A DNA stretch of 18,925 bases from JAMCRM01 sp041685075 (GTDB taxonomy: Bacteria; Acidobacteriota; Terriglobia; Bryobacterales; Bryobacteraceae): contig JAWLGN010000085.1 of the NCBI GenBank assembly GCA_041685075.1, positions 1 through 18,925 on the forward strand. Direction: 5' to 3'. Positions within the stretch are counted from its first letter, which is position 1; the number at the start of each line of letters is the position of its first letter. This document shows, in pieces, positions 1 through 7,165 of this stretch. The notes beneath the pieces were generated by a model that saw only the letters and a list, made by a program, of their open reading frames with translations, did not search any database and was not told the origin of the DNA. The position numbers and the translations under genes were made by a program.

Positions 1-1599
1 CGCGTTCTCGACGCCGCTCACCGGCACCGGCTCCCAGCTCTGCACCACGCCCAGCCGCTGACGGCGCTGGCGGATTTCGGTTTCCGGCGTTCCGGTGAGT
101 CCGGCCAGGTAGCGGTCGGCGAAGCCGTCGCGCTTGGCGCGCACCAGCAACTCGTCGGGCAGCGTCCCGCCGCGGTATCGCAGGATCTCCTCTTCCAGCG
201 CCACCAGCTCTTTCATCTGCTGGATGAACCACGGCTTCACGTACGTGATGGCGCTCAGCAACTCGATGCTCGCGCCCTTGCGCAGCGCCTCGTACATGAT
301 GAACTGGCGCTCGCTGGTGGCGTGGCGCAGCATCTCGGTTAACTGTTCGAGCGTGCGGGTGTGGTAGTCCCTGGCGAAGCCCAGCCCGTAACGCCCCGTC
401 TCCAGAGAGCGGATGGCCTTCTGCAGCGCCTCCTTGTAGGTACGGCCGATGCTCATCACCTCGCCCACGGCGCGCATCTGGGTTCCCAACCGGTCCACCG
501 AGCCGCGGAATTTTTCGAAGGCCCAGCGGGCGAACTTCACCACCACGTAATCGCCCGAAGGCGAGTAGCGGTCCAGTGTACCCTCGCGCCAGTAGGGGAT
601 CTCATCCAGCGTCATCCCGGCGGCCAGCATGGAGGAAACCAGCGCGATGGGAAAACCGGTGGCCTTCGAGGCCAGCGCCGAGGAGCGCGAGGTGCGCGGG
701 TTGATTTCGATCACCACGATGCGCCCGCTGCGCGGATCGTGGGCGAACTGCACGTTGGTGCCGCCGATCACCTGGATGGCTTCCACAATCTTGTAGGCCA
801 TCTCCTGAAGCCGCGCCTGCACCTCCGGCGCGATGGTCAGCATGGGCGCCACGCAGAACGAGTCGCCGGTGTGCACCCCCATGGCATCCACGTTCTCGAT
901 GAAGCACGCCGTGATCATCCGATTCTTGGCGTCGCGCACCACCTCCAGTTCCAGCTCTTCCCAGCCCACCACGGATTCCTCGACCAGCACCTGCCCCACC
1001 ATGCTGGCGGCGATCCCGCGGCTGACCACCAGCCGCAACTCCTCGACGTTGTAGACCAGGCCGCCGCCGGTGCCGCCCAGCGTATAAGCCGGCCGGATGA
1101 CCACCGGGTATCCCAACTCCGCGGCGATCCGTTCCGCCTCGGCTACCGAATAGGCCGGCGCGCTCTTGGGGATGGGGACACCCAGCCGGCTCATGGTTTC
1201 CTTGAAGGCGATGCGGTCCTCGCCGCGCTCGATGGCGTCCGCCTGCACCCCGATCACCTCGACCCCGTACTTCTCCAGCACGCCCGCGCGGTGCAGTTCC
1301 GCGCACAGGTTCAGGCCGGACTGGCCGCCCAGGTTCGGCAACAGGGCGTCCGGGCGCTCCTGGGCGATGATCTGCGTCAGGCTTGGGAGCGTCAGCGGCT
1401 CGATGTAGGTCACATCGGCCATCCCCGGGTCGGTCATGATGGTGGCCGGGTTCGAGTTCACCAGCACGATCTTGTAGCCCAGCTTGCGGAGGGCTTTGCA
1501 GGCCTGCGTCCCGGAGTAGTCGAATTCGCAGGCCTGGCCGATGATGATCGGCCCAGATCCGATGATCAGGATTTTATCGATGTCGGTTCTCTTGGGCAT
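1..1599 (-). CDS. carB: Carbamoyl-phosphate synthase large subunit, N-terminal half (partial, runs off left edge)
   Basis: The enzyme makes carbamoyl phosphate from bicarbonate, ATP and the ammonia delivered by CarA, for pyrimidine and arginine synthesis in the cytosol. Reading the minus strand from ATG 1599 gives 533 uninterrupted codons up to base 1. Visible CarB hallmarks are GSGPIIIGQACEFDYSG near residues 14-30, VNSNPATIMTD, an ATP-grasp region with RPAYTLGGTGGG, EINPRTSRSSALASKATG, and the FARWAFEKF motif. Full CarB is about 1,070 residues, so the first synthetase half and the start of the oligomerisation domain are present, while the carbamate-kinase half and the allosteric domain lie outside. 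The start matches the family's usual N-terminus. No carA lies next to it on the upstream side; the upstream gene is the hydrolase/muramidase fusion, 128 nt away. No clear Shine-Dalgarno sequence precedes the ATG. Identification is secure. Confidence 0.97.
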   Translation of the reverse strand, partial: MPKRTDIDKILIIGSGPIIIGQACEFDYSGTQACKALRKLGYKIVLVNSNPATIMTDPGMADVTYIEPLTLPSLTQIIAQERPDALLPNLGGQSGLNLCAELHRAGVLEKYGVEVIGVQADAIERGEDRIAFKETMSRLGVPIPKSAPAYSVAEAERIAAELGYPVVIRPAYTLGGTGGGLVYNVEELRLVVSRGIAASMVGQVLVEESVVGWEELELEVVRDAKNRMITACFIENVDAMGVHTGDSFCVAPMLTIAPEVQARLQEMAYKIVEAIQVIGGTNVQFAHDPRSGRIVVIEINPRTSRSSALASKATGFPIALVSSMLAAGMTLDEIPYWREGTLDRYSPSGDYVVVKFARWAFEKFRGSVDRLGTQMRAVGEVMSIGRTYKEALQKAIRSLETGRYGLGFARDYHTRTLEQLTEMLRHATSERQFIMYEALRKGASIELLSAITYVKPWFIQQMKELVALEEEILRYRGGTLPDELLVRAKRDGFADRYLAGLTGTPETEIRQRRQRLGVVQSWEPVPVSGVENA

Positions 1600-1636
1600 G
1601 GAAAAGGGGTCCGTGCAGCACTGTCACGTAAACAAA

Positions 1637-1642
1637 ATTATG
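1637..1642 (-). promoter_or_regulatory. Possible -10 element for carB
   Basis: The minus strand reads CATAAT here, five of six bases matching the sigma70 -10 consensus, about 37 nt upstream of the carB ATG. No convincing -35 box is seen 16-18 nt further upstream. The rest of the 1600-1727 gap holds only GC-rich sequence with no terminator-like hairpin plus T-run. This is a weak call. Confidence 0.3.
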
Positions 1643-1727
1643 TCAGGTTTCAGACCCGATTTCCGAGGTGCGCCTCTGCGATCTTTGGACGGGCTTCAGC
1701 GCGGCCGGCAGGCGGCGGCCGGGCGGC

Positions 1728-4049
1728 CTAGTACAGCAGGTACTTGGACCGTTTTTCGAGGAAAGGCCGCAGCTCCTCGTCCACGCGTTGCTGGATGACG
1801 CGCGGATCGTCGCCGGCCTTAATGGCATCCATCACGGCGCTGTTGCCGATCAGCCGGGCATTGGCCGCCAGGTCGATGGACCCCGGGGAAAGGTGCTCCA
1901 GGGCCGCGGCGATCTCGATGCCCAGGCGCGAGGGACTGAAGGCCTCCCGGTTGGTCACCACGAAGCGCACCCCCTGGATCTCTTTGCCCGCCAGCCTGGA
2001 CGACGCGGGCTTGAAGACCGTGGGGTAGAGCCGCACCCCGGGGATGAGGCGCTTGTTCAGGTACTCCGCCAGGTCGCGCCCCGAGACGAACTCGGCTCCC
2101 GCCTGCTCGAAGGGGGCGTCGGTGCCCCGCCCCACCGAGTAGTTCGGGGAGTACTCCAGCATCGCCACTCCCGGGTAGAGCAGTGTGGCGTTCAAGCCGC
2201 GCAGGTTGGGCGAGGGGTTCACCCAGGGCAGCCGCGTGGCGTCGAACCAGTCGCCCCGGTGCCAGTCCTTCATCTGCACCACCTCGAGCCGGGCGCCGAT
2301 GCCGTTCTCCGCGTTGAACATGCGGGCCAACTCCCCCAGGGTCATGCCATGCCGCAGCGGAATGGGGTAGTAGCCCACGAAGGAGGTCTTGTCCGCGTCG
2401 AGCATGGGGCCTTCCACGTCCACGCCGTTGATGGGGTTGGGCCGGTCGAGCACGTAAAGGCGGATGCCGGCCTTGGCCGCGGCTTCCATCGCATAGGCCA
2501 TGGTGGTGATGTAGGTGTAGAAGCGCGCTCCCACGTCCTGGATGTCGAAGACCAGGGCGTCGATGCCCTTCAGCATCTCCGGCGTGGGCCGCCGCGTCTT
2601 GCCGTAGAGGCTGAACACCCGGATGCCGGTGGCGGGATCGACGGTGTCCTCCAGGTTGTCCCGGTCTTCCACGCCCGCAAAGCCGTGCTCGGGAGCGAAC
2701 AGCGCGGCGAGCTTGACGCCCGCCTGGAGCATCAGATCCACGTTGCGCTTGCCGAGGCGGTTGATGCCGGTGTGATTGGTAATCAGCCCCACGCGCTGGT
2801 CCTGGAGCCGCTGGAAGCCTTCGGCCTCCAGCACGTCGAGGCCGGTCAGGGTTTCGCCGTTGCGCGCCACGTCGCGGCGCCGCCCCGCCCCGACGATCGT
2901 CTCGCTATAGCCGGTGAGGGCCACATCCTGCACGTCGATTCCCAGCGCCGCGGCGGTCACGGTGGCCACCTTGCCGCGCAACTCGGTGACGGCCTGCCCG
3001 CGCTTGGGATGCACCGCGTTGGTCAGCAGGATGACGTAGGACTGGGTCACCGGGTCGATCCACATCGAGGTGCCGGTGAAGCCCGTGTGGCCGTAGGAAC
3101 CGACCGGGAACAGCTCCCCGCGCGTGCTGGAGTAGGGAGAGTCGATGTCCCAGGCCAGTCCCCTCAGGATGTGCTGGTCCGGCGGGGATTGCGGGGTGGT
3201 GAACTTCTCGATGGTCAGGGGGCTGACCAGTTTCGTCTTCCCCAGCTTGCCGCGATTGAGAATCATCTGGGCGAAGCGCGCCAGGTCGTCGGCCGTGGAG
3301 AACAGCCCCGCGTGGCCCGCCACCCCGCCCATGAAGCGCGTGGTCTCGTCATGCACGGTGCCGCGCAGCACCGGGCCGTTGCGGCCCGTGCGCTCCGTGG
3401 GAGCGATGCGCCGCAGCAGCGACTTGGGCGGCTGAAACATGCTGTCCTTCATCCCCAGCGGCAGGAAAATGCGTTTGCGCGAGTACTCCGAGACGCGCTC
3501 CCCGCTCAGCCGCTCCACCAGCTCGCCCAGCACCAGAAAGTTGATGTCGCTGTAGATGAAGCGCTCGCCCGGCCCCGCCACCGGCTTATCGATCAAGGCC
3601 AGCTTGATACCGGTCTCGTAGCCGCTCCAGGGTGGCGAGAGATCCACGTCCGGCCGCAGCCCGGAAAAGTGCGTCAACAGGTGCCGGATGGTGATCTGGC
3701 TGTGGCCGCCCTGGAATTCCGGGATGTACTCGGTAACCCGGTCGTTCAGCCGGAACCGGCCCTCTTCGAACAGCGTCATCAACGAGGCCGACGTAGCGAC
3801 TACTTTTGTCAGCGAAGCGCAATCGAAGATGGTGTCCCGTGTCATCGGCTCGCGGCGCGGCACCAGGGCGCGGTTGCCGTACGCCTTACGGTGCACGATC
3901 TGCCCCTGGTGGCCGACCACCAGCACGGCCCCGGGAATGCGGCCTTTTTCGATGGCCTCCTCCACGGCCGCATCGAGAGCTTCGGACCCGGCGAAACTCC
4001 CGGCGTACATGGCGGACGCCGCCAGTGTGAAGAGCGCGACAAGTTTCAT
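1728..4049 (-). CDS. Secreted fusion: serine beta-lactamase-family amidase-like domain plus DUF1343/NamZ-like exo-beta-N-acetylmuramidase
   Basis: This 773-residue protein starts at ATG 4049 with a signal peptide (residues 1-20, hydrophobic ALFTLAASAMYAG). Residues about 25-375 are a class C beta-lactamase/AmiE-type serine hydrolase: the SLTK nucleophile motif is at 79-82 (Ser79, Lys82), YSD at 166-168 takes the YxN place, and HTG at 321-323 takes the KTG place. Residues about 400-773 are DUF1343 (GH171, NamZ/YbbC), with NHTG at 425-428, APEHGF at 452-457 (Glu454 is the likely catalytic acid), FDIQDVGARFYTYI and DRPNPING. In Bacillus subtilis, AmiE (YbbE) and NamZ (YbbC) are separate products of one muropeptide-recycling cluster; AmiE removes the stem peptide and NamZ releases terminal MurNAc. 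A joint role in envelope muropeptide breakdown is inferred. A longer open frame extends upstream, but the signal peptide fixes the start. No Shine-Dalgarno sequence is seen. Confidence 0.93.
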   Translation of the reverse strand: MKLVALFTLAASAMYAGSFAGSEALDAAVEEAIEKGRIPGAVLVVGHQGQIVHRKAYGNRALVPRREPMTRDTIFDCASLTKVVATSASLMTLFEEGRFRLNDRVTEYIPEFQGGHSQITIRHLLTHFSGLRPDVDLSPPWSGYETGIKLALIDKPVAGPGERFIYSDINFLVLGELVERLSGERVSEYSRKRIFLPLGMKDSMFQPPKSLLRRIAPTERTGRNGPVLRGTVHDETTRFMGGVAGHAGLFSTADDLARFAQMILNRGKLGKTKLVSPLTIEKFTTPQSPPDQHILRGLAWDIDSPYSSTRGELFPVGSYGHTGFTGTSMWIDPVTQSYVILLTNAVHPKRGQAVTELRGKVATVTAAALGIDVQDVALTGYSETIVGAGRRRDVARNGETLTGLDVLEAEGFQRLQDQRVGLITNHTGINRLGKRNVDLMLQAGVKLAALFAPEHGFAGVEDRDNLEDTVDPATGIRVFSLYGKTRRPTPEMLKGIDALVFDIQDVGARFYTYITTMAYAMEAAAKAGIRLYVLDRPNPINGVDVEGPMLDADKTSFVGYYPIPLRHGMTLGELARMFNAENGIGARLEVVQMKDWHRGDWFDATRLPWVNPSPNLRGLNATLLYPGVAMLEYSPNYSVGRGTDAPFEQAGAEFVSGRDLAEYLNKRLIPGVRLYPTVFKPASSRLAGKEIQGVRFVVTNREAFSPSRLGIEIAAALEHLSPGSIDLAANARLIGNSAVMDAIKAGDDPRVIQQRVDEELRPFLEKRSKYLLY

Positions 4050-4056
4050 GAGAAAT

Positions 4057-4062
4057 ATAATA
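4057..4062 (-). promoter_or_regulatory. -10-like hexamer just upstream of the hydrolase/muramidase fusion gene
   Basis: The minus strand reads TATTAT, with seven bases between it and the ATG at 4049. A transcript starting at the usual distance would begin at or within a base or two of the start codon, which fits the lack of a Shine-Dalgarno sequence and suggests a leaderless mRNA. No good -35 box is visible. Confidence 0.4.
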
Positions 4063-4221
4063 GACGAGCCCCGCACGCGTATGATTTCACGCAGTGCCGT
4101 TTCGCCCGCTGGAGCTGGCGACCGCGCGGGACGCCATCCGGCCGTCCGGCGCGCGGTTATCAGCCGCCCACTGGCCGGTTCCTTGCACGCCTGCCCATGT
4201 GGCAGCACTTTAGGAGGGAAC

Positions 4222-5394
4222 ATGGGCATGCAACGAACTCTCATCGGCGGCGCTACGCTGGGCGCCGGCCTGATGTACTTCCTCGACCCCGGCCGCGGCC
4301 GGCGCCGCCGCGCGCTGGTGCGCGACAAGGCGGTCCATTACTGGAAGCGCTCGGGCGACGCGCTGGATACCACGGGCCGCAACCTTCGCGATCGCGTGGT
4401 GGGGCTCACCGCGGAGGCGCGCGGCGCCTTCCGGAAGCACGAGGAGGAGGCGGCGATCGATGACCGGCAACTCGCCGATCGCGTGCGCTCCCGGATGGGC
4501 CGCATCGTCTCGCATCCCCGCGCCATCGACGTGACGGTGCACAACGGCCACGTCATCCTGAGCGGTCCCATTCTGCACGACGAGGTGGAGCGGCTGATCG
4601 CCGAGGTGGGCGGAATCAGCGGCGTTAAAGGCGTGGAGAATCGCCTGGAGGTGCACCGCGAGCGAGATATTTCGTCGCTCCAGGGCGGCGGAAAGCGCCC
4701 CGGCCACCGCTGGGAGGTGATGCAGAGCAACTGGTCGCCATCGCTGCGCTTCCTGATGTCCTGCCTGGGCGGCGGCCTGGCCATCGGCGGCGTGGTGCGG
4801 CGCGACACCCTGGGCCACGTCCTGACCGGCATCGGCTCGGCGGCCCTGCTGCGCGCCATCACCAATCTCGAATTCAAGCGCCTGTTCGGCGTCGGCGCCG
4901 GCCGCCGCGCGGTGGAAATTCGCAAGACCCTGAACATCGACGCCCCGGTCGAGGAGGTGTACACCTTCTGGTCTCACTTCGAGAACTTCCCGCGCTTCAT
5001 GCCGCACATCCGCGAGGTGCGCGACCTGGGCAACGGCCGTTCCCACTGGATAGCCTCCGGCCCGGCGGGGCTCTCCGTGCAGTGGAACGCCGTCATCACC
5101 CGCCAGGAACCCAACAGCCTGATCGCATGGAAGAGCGAGCCGGGATCCCTGGTGGAGAGCGCCGGCAGGGTGCATTTCCGGCCCAACGCGCAGGGCGGCA
5201 CGCAGCTCGATATTCAGATGTCCTACAACCCGCCCGCGGGAGCCCTGGGGCACGCCACGGCCGCCATCTTCGGCTCTGACCCCCGGCACTTGATGGACGA
5301 GGACATGATCCGCTTCAAGTCCCTGATCGAAAACGAGAAGACCAGGGTGGGGGGCGAAACCGTAACGCGCGACGACGTCATATCGCGGCCGTAA
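4222..5394 (+). CDS. BON domain / DUF2892-like membrane / SRPBCC (polyketide cyclase-type) fusion protein
   Basis: This 390-residue protein has a short hydrophobic N-terminus (residues 5-20) followed by a basic stretch, a BON domain at about 80-148 (typical VTVHNGHVILSGPI and a terminal VKGVENRLEVH), a DUF2892/YgaP-like double hydrophobic segment at about 170-215, and a C-terminal SRPBCC domain at about 228-375 (KTLNIDAPVEEVYTFW, NFPRFMPHI). BON domains usually bind membranes or envelope ligands; SRPBCC domains form a hydrophobic ligand pocket. The ligand is not predictable here. The start follows AGGAGGG at 4212-4218; ATG 4222 has a 4-nt gap and the in-frame ATG 4228 a 10-nt gap, so either could be used. 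The coding frame stays open far upstream, but that stretch is antisense to the neighbouring gene. It may act in stress or envelope homeostasis, as often suggested for BON proteins. That role is inference. Confidence 0.9.
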   Translation: MGMQRTLIGGATLGAGLMYFLDPGRGRRRRALVRDKAVHYWKRSGDALDTTGRNLRDRVVGLTAEARGAFRKHEEEAAIDDRQLADRVRSRMGRIVSHPRAIDVTVHNGHVILSGPILHDEVERLIAEVGGISGVKGVENRLEVHRERDISSLQGGGKRPGHRWEVMQSNWSPSLRFLMSCLGGGLAIGGVVRRDTLGHVLTGIGSAALLRAITNLEFKRLFGVGAGRRAVEIRKTLNIDAPVEEVYTFWSHFENFPRFMPHIREVRDLGNGRSHWIASGPAGLSVQWNAVITRQEPNSLIAWKSEPGSLVESAGRVHFRPNAQGGTQLDIQMSYNPPAGALGHATAAIFGSDPRHLMDEDMIRFKSLIENEKTRVGGETVTRDDVISRP

Positions 5395-5416
5395 GGCGCA
5401 CGCTGGAGAGCATCGC

Positions 5417-5665
5417 ATGCAACTCATCGCCCTGATCTGGGGAATCCTGGCGATTCTGGCGGCGTTGGTGGCGTTTTTTCCCTGCCTGGGTGCGCTCAAC
5501 TGGCTGGTGGTGCCCTTTGCCGTAGTCGGGCTGATCCTCGCCATCGTGGTGTTTGCGAGCGCGCCGGCGGGTTCGCGGGGGAATGCCAAGGCCGCGCTGG
5601 CGCTGACCGGCATCGCCACCGTGATGGGGGTTGTGCGGCTGGCCATCGGCGGCGGGGTGCTGTGA
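5417..5665 (+). CDS. Small hydrophobic membrane protein (DUF4190-like)
   Basis: This 82-residue protein is almost entirely hydrophobic: segments at about 3-22 and 27-48, a short polar loop with SAPAGSRGNAKA, then a third segment at about 57-80. The layout (glycine/alanine-rich, with a central GNAKAALALTGI stretch) resembles DUF4190-type small membrane proteins. The start is preceded by GGAGAG at about 5404-5409 with usable spacing. It follows the BON/SRPBCC gene by 22 nt and is followed by the DUF2752 gene after 1 nt, so all three are probably co-transcribed. No catalytic residues are recognisable and the function is unknown. Confidence 0.75.
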   Translation: MQLIALIWGILAILAALVAFFPCLGALNWLVVPFAVVGLILAIVVFASAPAGSRGNAKAALALTGIATVMGVVRLAIGGGVL

Positions 5666-5666
5666 G

Positions 5667-5987
5667 GTGGTCCGCCGCGCCTTCGCGGCCGTGGCGGTGG
5701 TCCTGGCGTGCGTGGCGGCGGTGCTGTTGACGGCGGCCGCCACGCTGGATGAGGGGTCGCTCGATTCCGGCATGCTCAGCCGGCTGCCCGCCTGTCCGGC
5801 GCGCCTCTCCGGCGGCGCCTGCGCCCTCTGCGGCATGTCCCACAGCCTGGTGGCCATGGCGCACGGCGACTGGCGCGAGGCGCGCCGCTACAACGCCGCC
5901 GGGCCGTGGCTCTTCGGGGCGCTGGTCTTCCAGACCGCCCTCGGGGTGGCCATCGTAAGCACCCGGCGCCGCGTCTCTCGGCTATAA
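5667..5987 (+). CDS. DUF2752 family membrane protein
   Basis: This 106-residue protein starts at a probable GTG one base after the previous stop codon; the only in-frame ATG (5631) would overlap the neighbour by 35 nt. It has an N-terminal membrane segment (about 5-25), the DUF2752 core with a CxxCGM(S/T)H motif at 52-59, then HGDWREARRYNAAGP, and a C-terminal membrane segment (about 80-97). In this family the two cysteines and the GDW...A..YN pattern are the conserved signature; no biochemical function is established. The usual family length is 90-150 residues, so this copy is complete. Its TAA stop forms part of the TATAAT element that precedes the next gene. Confidence 0.85.
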   Translation: MVRRAFAAVAVVLACVAAVLLTAAATLDEGSLDSGMLSRLPACPARLSGGACALCGMSHSLVAMAHGDWREARRYNAAGPWLFGALVFQTALGVAIVSTRRRVSRL

Positions 5988-5988
5988 T
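5983..5988 (+). promoter_or_regulatory. Perfect -10 hexamer 10 nt upstream of the alpha/beta hydrolase gene
   Basis: TATAAT matches the sigma70 -10 consensus exactly and ends 10 nt before ATG 5999. No good -35 box lies 16-18 nt upstream and no Shine-Dalgarno sequence lies between it and the ATG. Transcription from here would give a leader of about 0-4 nt. The hexamer contains the TAA stop of the DUF2752 gene. Confidence 0.5.
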
Positions 5989-5998
5989 CAAACACCAC

Positions 5999-7165
5999 AT
6001 GAGGATTCTCCCTGCCGTTTGCATTGCCGCGCTGCTGGTGTTGCCCGCCGCCGGCGATTCCACACGCCTGAACCAACACAAGGTCACCTCCAGCCGCAGT
6101 CCGGCGCCCGAACCCGGGGCCGAGAAGGAGATCATCCCCTCGCTCGTCGAGGGCCTCGAGGGTCCCCGCGACTGGTGGGAGAAACGCCGCCCCGAGATCC
6201 TCTCTCTGTGGACCAGGATCCTGGGCAAGCTCGAACCGGCGCCCGAGGACCGCAAGTGGTTCGGCGACATCCGCCGCGCCCGGGTCGTCTCCACCCAACA
6301 GCTCGAGCGCTACACCCGCATGGAGATCGACCTCCCCATCGAACGGGATTTCTGGCAGCACCACGTCCTGCTGCTGCCGCGCGGGCAGGGCGACGGTCCC
6401 TTCCCCGCGGTGGTCTGCTGGAGTTCCAGCACCCCGGACTACCGGCGGCCGGAGGACTGGTGGGGCAAGTGGCTGGCGGAGCGCGGTTACGTCGTGCTCA
6501 CGAGCTGGTCGTTCATCCGCCATTACCGCGACAGCGCCTCCAGATCGCCCGCCAGCGAGCTGCTCTACGAACGCTTCGGCCACTGGCTGCCGATGGGGAA
6601 GATGGTGCACGACGCCAGGCGCCAGGCCGAGTACCTGCGCTCTCTGAAGCAGGTGGACGGCAAGCGTCTGGGCTTCATCGGCTTCTCCCTGGGCGCCAAG
6701 GCCGCGGTCTACGTGGCCGCCTTCGCCCCCGAATTCCAGGCCACCGTGGCGCTCGACCCTCACATCGCCGTGAACGGCGGCACCAACTGGTACGCGCCCT
6801 GGTACCTCGACTGGCTGCGCCCCTTCCCTGATATCCCCACCAAGGAGCGCACCGTGCTGAGCCTGCTCAACCCCGACCCGGAGCGTCCCGGCTTCGAGCA
6901 CGATCACCACGAGTTGATGGCCCTCACCGCCCCGCGCGCCTTCCTGCTCATCGGCGGCAGCCAATCGGAAGACCGCGGCGGCGACTCCGACGACCTGCAG
7001 AGCTGGGGCTACTTCAACCGCGCCCGCGAAGTCTACCAACTGCTCGGCATTCCCGAGCGCATTCAATTCGCCTCCACCGCCGACGGCCACCGCGCCAACG
7101 GTCCCAACATCGATCCGGCGTGGCAGGGCTTCTTCGAGCGGTGGCTCAAGGGCCCGCAGCCATGA
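5999..7165 (+). CDS. Secreted alpha/beta hydrolase (Abhydrolase_7 / dienelactone-hydrolase-like esterase)
   Basis: This 388-residue protein has a signal peptide (MRILPAVCIAALLVLPAAG, cleavage about residue 19-20). The nucleophile elbow is GFSLGAK with Ser230, the likely catalytic histidine is His364 in ADGHRANG, and an acidic loop (SEDRGGDSDD, 323-332) sits where the charge-relay acid is expected. The lid region is rich in Trp and Tyr, as in esterases acting on carbohydrate-linked esters. The G-x-S-x-G-x-K elbow recalls acetyl-xylan and glucuronoyl esterase relatives, but the substrate cannot be fixed. Its stop overlaps the start of the aldehyde dehydrogenase (ATGA), so the two are translationally coupled. 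A longer open frame begins at 5906, but ATG 5999 gives the signal peptide and follows the TATAAT element. Confidence 0.87.
   Translation: MRILPAVCIAALLVLPAAGDSTRLNQHKVTSSRSPAPEPGAEKEIIPSLVEGLEGPRDWWEKRRPEILSLWTRILGKLEPAPEDRKWFGDIRRARVVSTQQLERYTRMEIDLPIERDFWQHHVLLLPRGQGDGPFPAVVCWSSSTPDYRRPEDWWGKWLAERGYVVLTSWSFIRHYRDSASRSPASELLYERFGHWLPMGKMVHDARRQAEYLRSLKQVDGKRLGFIGFSLGAKAAVYVAAFAPEFQATVALDPHIAVNGGTNWYAPWYLDWLRPFPDIPTKERTVLSLLNPDPERPGFEHDHHELMALTAPRAFLLIGGSQSEDRGGDSDDLQSWGYFNRAREVYQLLGIPERIQFASTADGHRANGPNIDPAWQGFFERWLKGPQP

Noticed and set aside
602..1306. Minus-strand 234-codon frame inside carB
   Set aside because: It is a shifted frame within carB; the true frame gives CarB motifs throughout.
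1700..1725. GC-rich imperfect palindrome just after the fusion gene's stop, considered as a terminator
   Set aside because: The stem is only about 5 bp with a long loop and there is no T-run.
361..1731. Long plus-strand open frame (456 codons) opposite carB
   Set aside because: It is the mirror of a GC-rich conserved gene; its translation is rich in His, Arg, Gly and Asp with no recognisable domain, and carB is unmistakable on the other strand.
1668..4463. 931-codon plus-strand open frame
   Set aside because: Antisense shadow of the hydrolase/muramidase fusion; low-complexity His/Arg/Gly-rich translation and no start signals.
4210..5646. 478-codon minus-strand frame opposite the BON/SRPBCC gene
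   Set aside because: Same shadow character; the plus-strand product has clear domains and a Shine-Dalgarno sequence.
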